Source: Priapulus caudatus
Lineage: Eukaryota; Priapulida; Priapulimorpha; Priapulimorphida; Priapulidae
DNA: 21,490 nucleotides
Assembly (NCBI RefSeq): GCF_000485595.1
Contig: NW_014577230.1
Location: forward strand, 537,663-559,152
Direction: 5' to 3'
In this document: positions 20,340-21,490 of the stretch, one piece after another
How the letters are laid out: every line of letters starts with the position of its first letter
Numbering within the stretch: the stretch's first letter is position 1
The notes under the pieces: generated by a model
Told to the model about the DNA's origin: nothing
The model's input: the letters and a program-made list of their open reading frames with translations, nothing else
The model's database searches: none
Program-made: the position numbers and the translations under genes

Positions 20340-20945
20340 AAACAAATTTAATTACCCTTGTCACTAACCGTTTTCCCTTGCACGAGTTTTTTAAATCACA
20401 TTTTGGGTGTTTTGTACTTTTTACCGGATCTGATATAGTGTCCTCGTCCATTTGTTCAAACGCAGAATTTTTTTTATTATATTGCAATGGCGAGAAACCG
20501 TGTGTGATTTCCTTCATGTATAAAATTAAATACACATAATAAAGTTTTCATGAATGTCTGCGAAATTCACTACTAATGTAGTAAGGAAAATAACAACTAT
20601 ACACAACCAAAATCTAAGTATGCATGGCGAAGCTGCGTAAACTCAGAGTAGTAGTAGACGACTGTGTTTTACATCATTAAACTCTCACTAAGAATCCTGA
20701 CAATTCTTTCGCCATATTTCCATCAATTTGCCTCCAATATTAACTTGGTAAGCATTTACATTCTCAACTTTAATCACGCTGTCATCACATGCGCGTAAAT
20801 CCGACGTCACAGCTGGGTACGATGTCGGATCGGCCATGTCGGAGAGATTCGTGCTTATATAATTGTTATCATCCGCACGACGTCAACACGATGGCTGGAC
20901 ACAGGCGGCGATAATCGAATGGCGAAATGCGAGCGTGTTTTCGCT
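20340..20945. other. Non-coding, weak promoter-like words only
   Basis: A CRE-like GACGTCAC (20803-20810) and a TATATAA (20856-20862) precede an ATG at 20891 that runs for only seven codons. No gene is supported. Confidence 0.5.
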
Positions 20946-21064
20946 AAACACTCGTCGCGCTGATATTTGCGGCGTGATTGCGTGCATTACGAGACAAGAC
21001 TCGAAACACTCGTCGCGCTGATATAATTTGCGGCGTGATTGCGTGCATTACGAGACAAGGCTCA
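20946..21064 (+). repeat. Tandem duplication, two units of 58-61 bp
   Basis: 20946-21003 and 21004-21064 are almost identical. The second copy has an AAT insertion after CGCTGATAT and one A-to-G change near its end. The near identity suggests a recent event. Confidence 0.95.
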
Positions 21065-21420
21065 CGCGCCAGCGTAAGCAAGCATTGCGAAATATATGTT
21101 CGGCGAAATTGGCGCCAGATATATCCCCGTTGCCTAACCGCATTATATACACGTAAAATTATATACGTAAATATATTAGTAACTCTATTAATAGCACGTA
21201 ATTATCTGAGATGGGCCACGAGAAAAACAACTGCCAGTGGCTAGTGTAACGTGACAAGAGACACCTTGCAGTTCAGTGCTCTGCGTAATAGGATACACCG
21301 CTGCAGTTCAGTCAATGACGTAACTAATTATTATACAACTATAAATAACGTACGTGTCATACCTGTGCTCACTAGCAAGTAATAAAAAAGCGAGAAGGGA
21401 GAGGGAGATGGAGAGGTAAT
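21065..21420. other. Non-coding, nothing recognised
   Basis: AT-rich with short TATA-like words. The 88-codon forward frame (20978-21244) covers the tandem duplication and has no family signature. Confidence 0.5.
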
Positions 21421-21441
21421 GTGTGTGTGTAGGTGTGTGTG

Positions 21442-21490
<49 letters not shown>
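21421..21490. repeat. (GT)n microsatellite with AGGT interruptions, cut by window end
   Basis: GT units interrupted twice by AG, then a pure run to near the right edge. Confidence 0.95.

Noticed and set aside
20803-20912. CRE plus TATA box promoter and start codon at 20891
   Set aside because: The reading frame ends after seven codons, and the ATG lies about where transcription would begin. The words are common enough to occur by chance.
17300-21490. Upstream TM1-TM2 exon of the receptor
   Set aside because: I looked on the minus strand for an open stretch with TM1/TM2-type motifs and found none. It is probably outside the window, though a very short exon could have been missed.

Overview
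This window looks like mostly non-coding nuclear DNA from an animal, probably a marine invertebrate. The phylum cannot be fixed from the sequence. The grounds are one intron-interrupted rhodopsin-class receptor exon, a non-LTR retrotransposon and a tRNA-derived SINE that both have target-site duplications, and abundant microsatellites. I see no bacterial operons, no rRNA, no CRISPR array and no phage genes.

Layout. 1-180: a broken CAG/GAG repeat that could be the end of a coding exon. 320-1330: alternating CG/TG DNA, a promoter-like cluster (two NRF1-type palindromes and a YY1-type ATGGCGG), and two inverted copies of a short repeat sharing a perfect 30-bp core. 2056-2153: TA repeats. 2516-4041: a 5'-truncated, mutated LINE on the minus strand inside a perfect 10-bp target-site duplication. 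4042-9600: mainly AT-rich unique DNA with a possible dispersed repeat (about 4900-5150), CCTA and GCGT microsatellites and an AT-rich hairpin. 9600-10120: a diverged direct repeat and a hexamer array. 10120-15730: more AT-rich non-coding DNA with palindromes, a TTCA microsatellite and a 43-bp minisatellite. 15735-16602: the only convincing host gene, the last exon of a class A peptide-type GPCR on the minus strand. 16659-17291: a long (GA/CT)n tract in its last intron. 17300-21490: non-coding DNA with GT repeats, an intact-looking 301-bp SINE with 13-bp target-site duplications at 20013-20339, and a 60-bp tandem duplication.

The receptor exon runs from the end of TM3 to the C-terminus. The exon(s) for the N-terminus and TM1-TM3 are not recognisable in the 4.9 kb upstream, so they probably lie past the right edge. 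The most biological single point is its C-terminus, Gly-Asp-Ser-Val, which fits a class III PDZ ligand of the type reported for nNOS. The other host-gene hints (1-177 and 918-1045) are weak. I found no new multi-gene system. The best structural observations are two retroelement insertions with readable boundaries, the inverted repeat pair near 0.9-1.3 kb, and the polypurine tract beside the splice acceptor.
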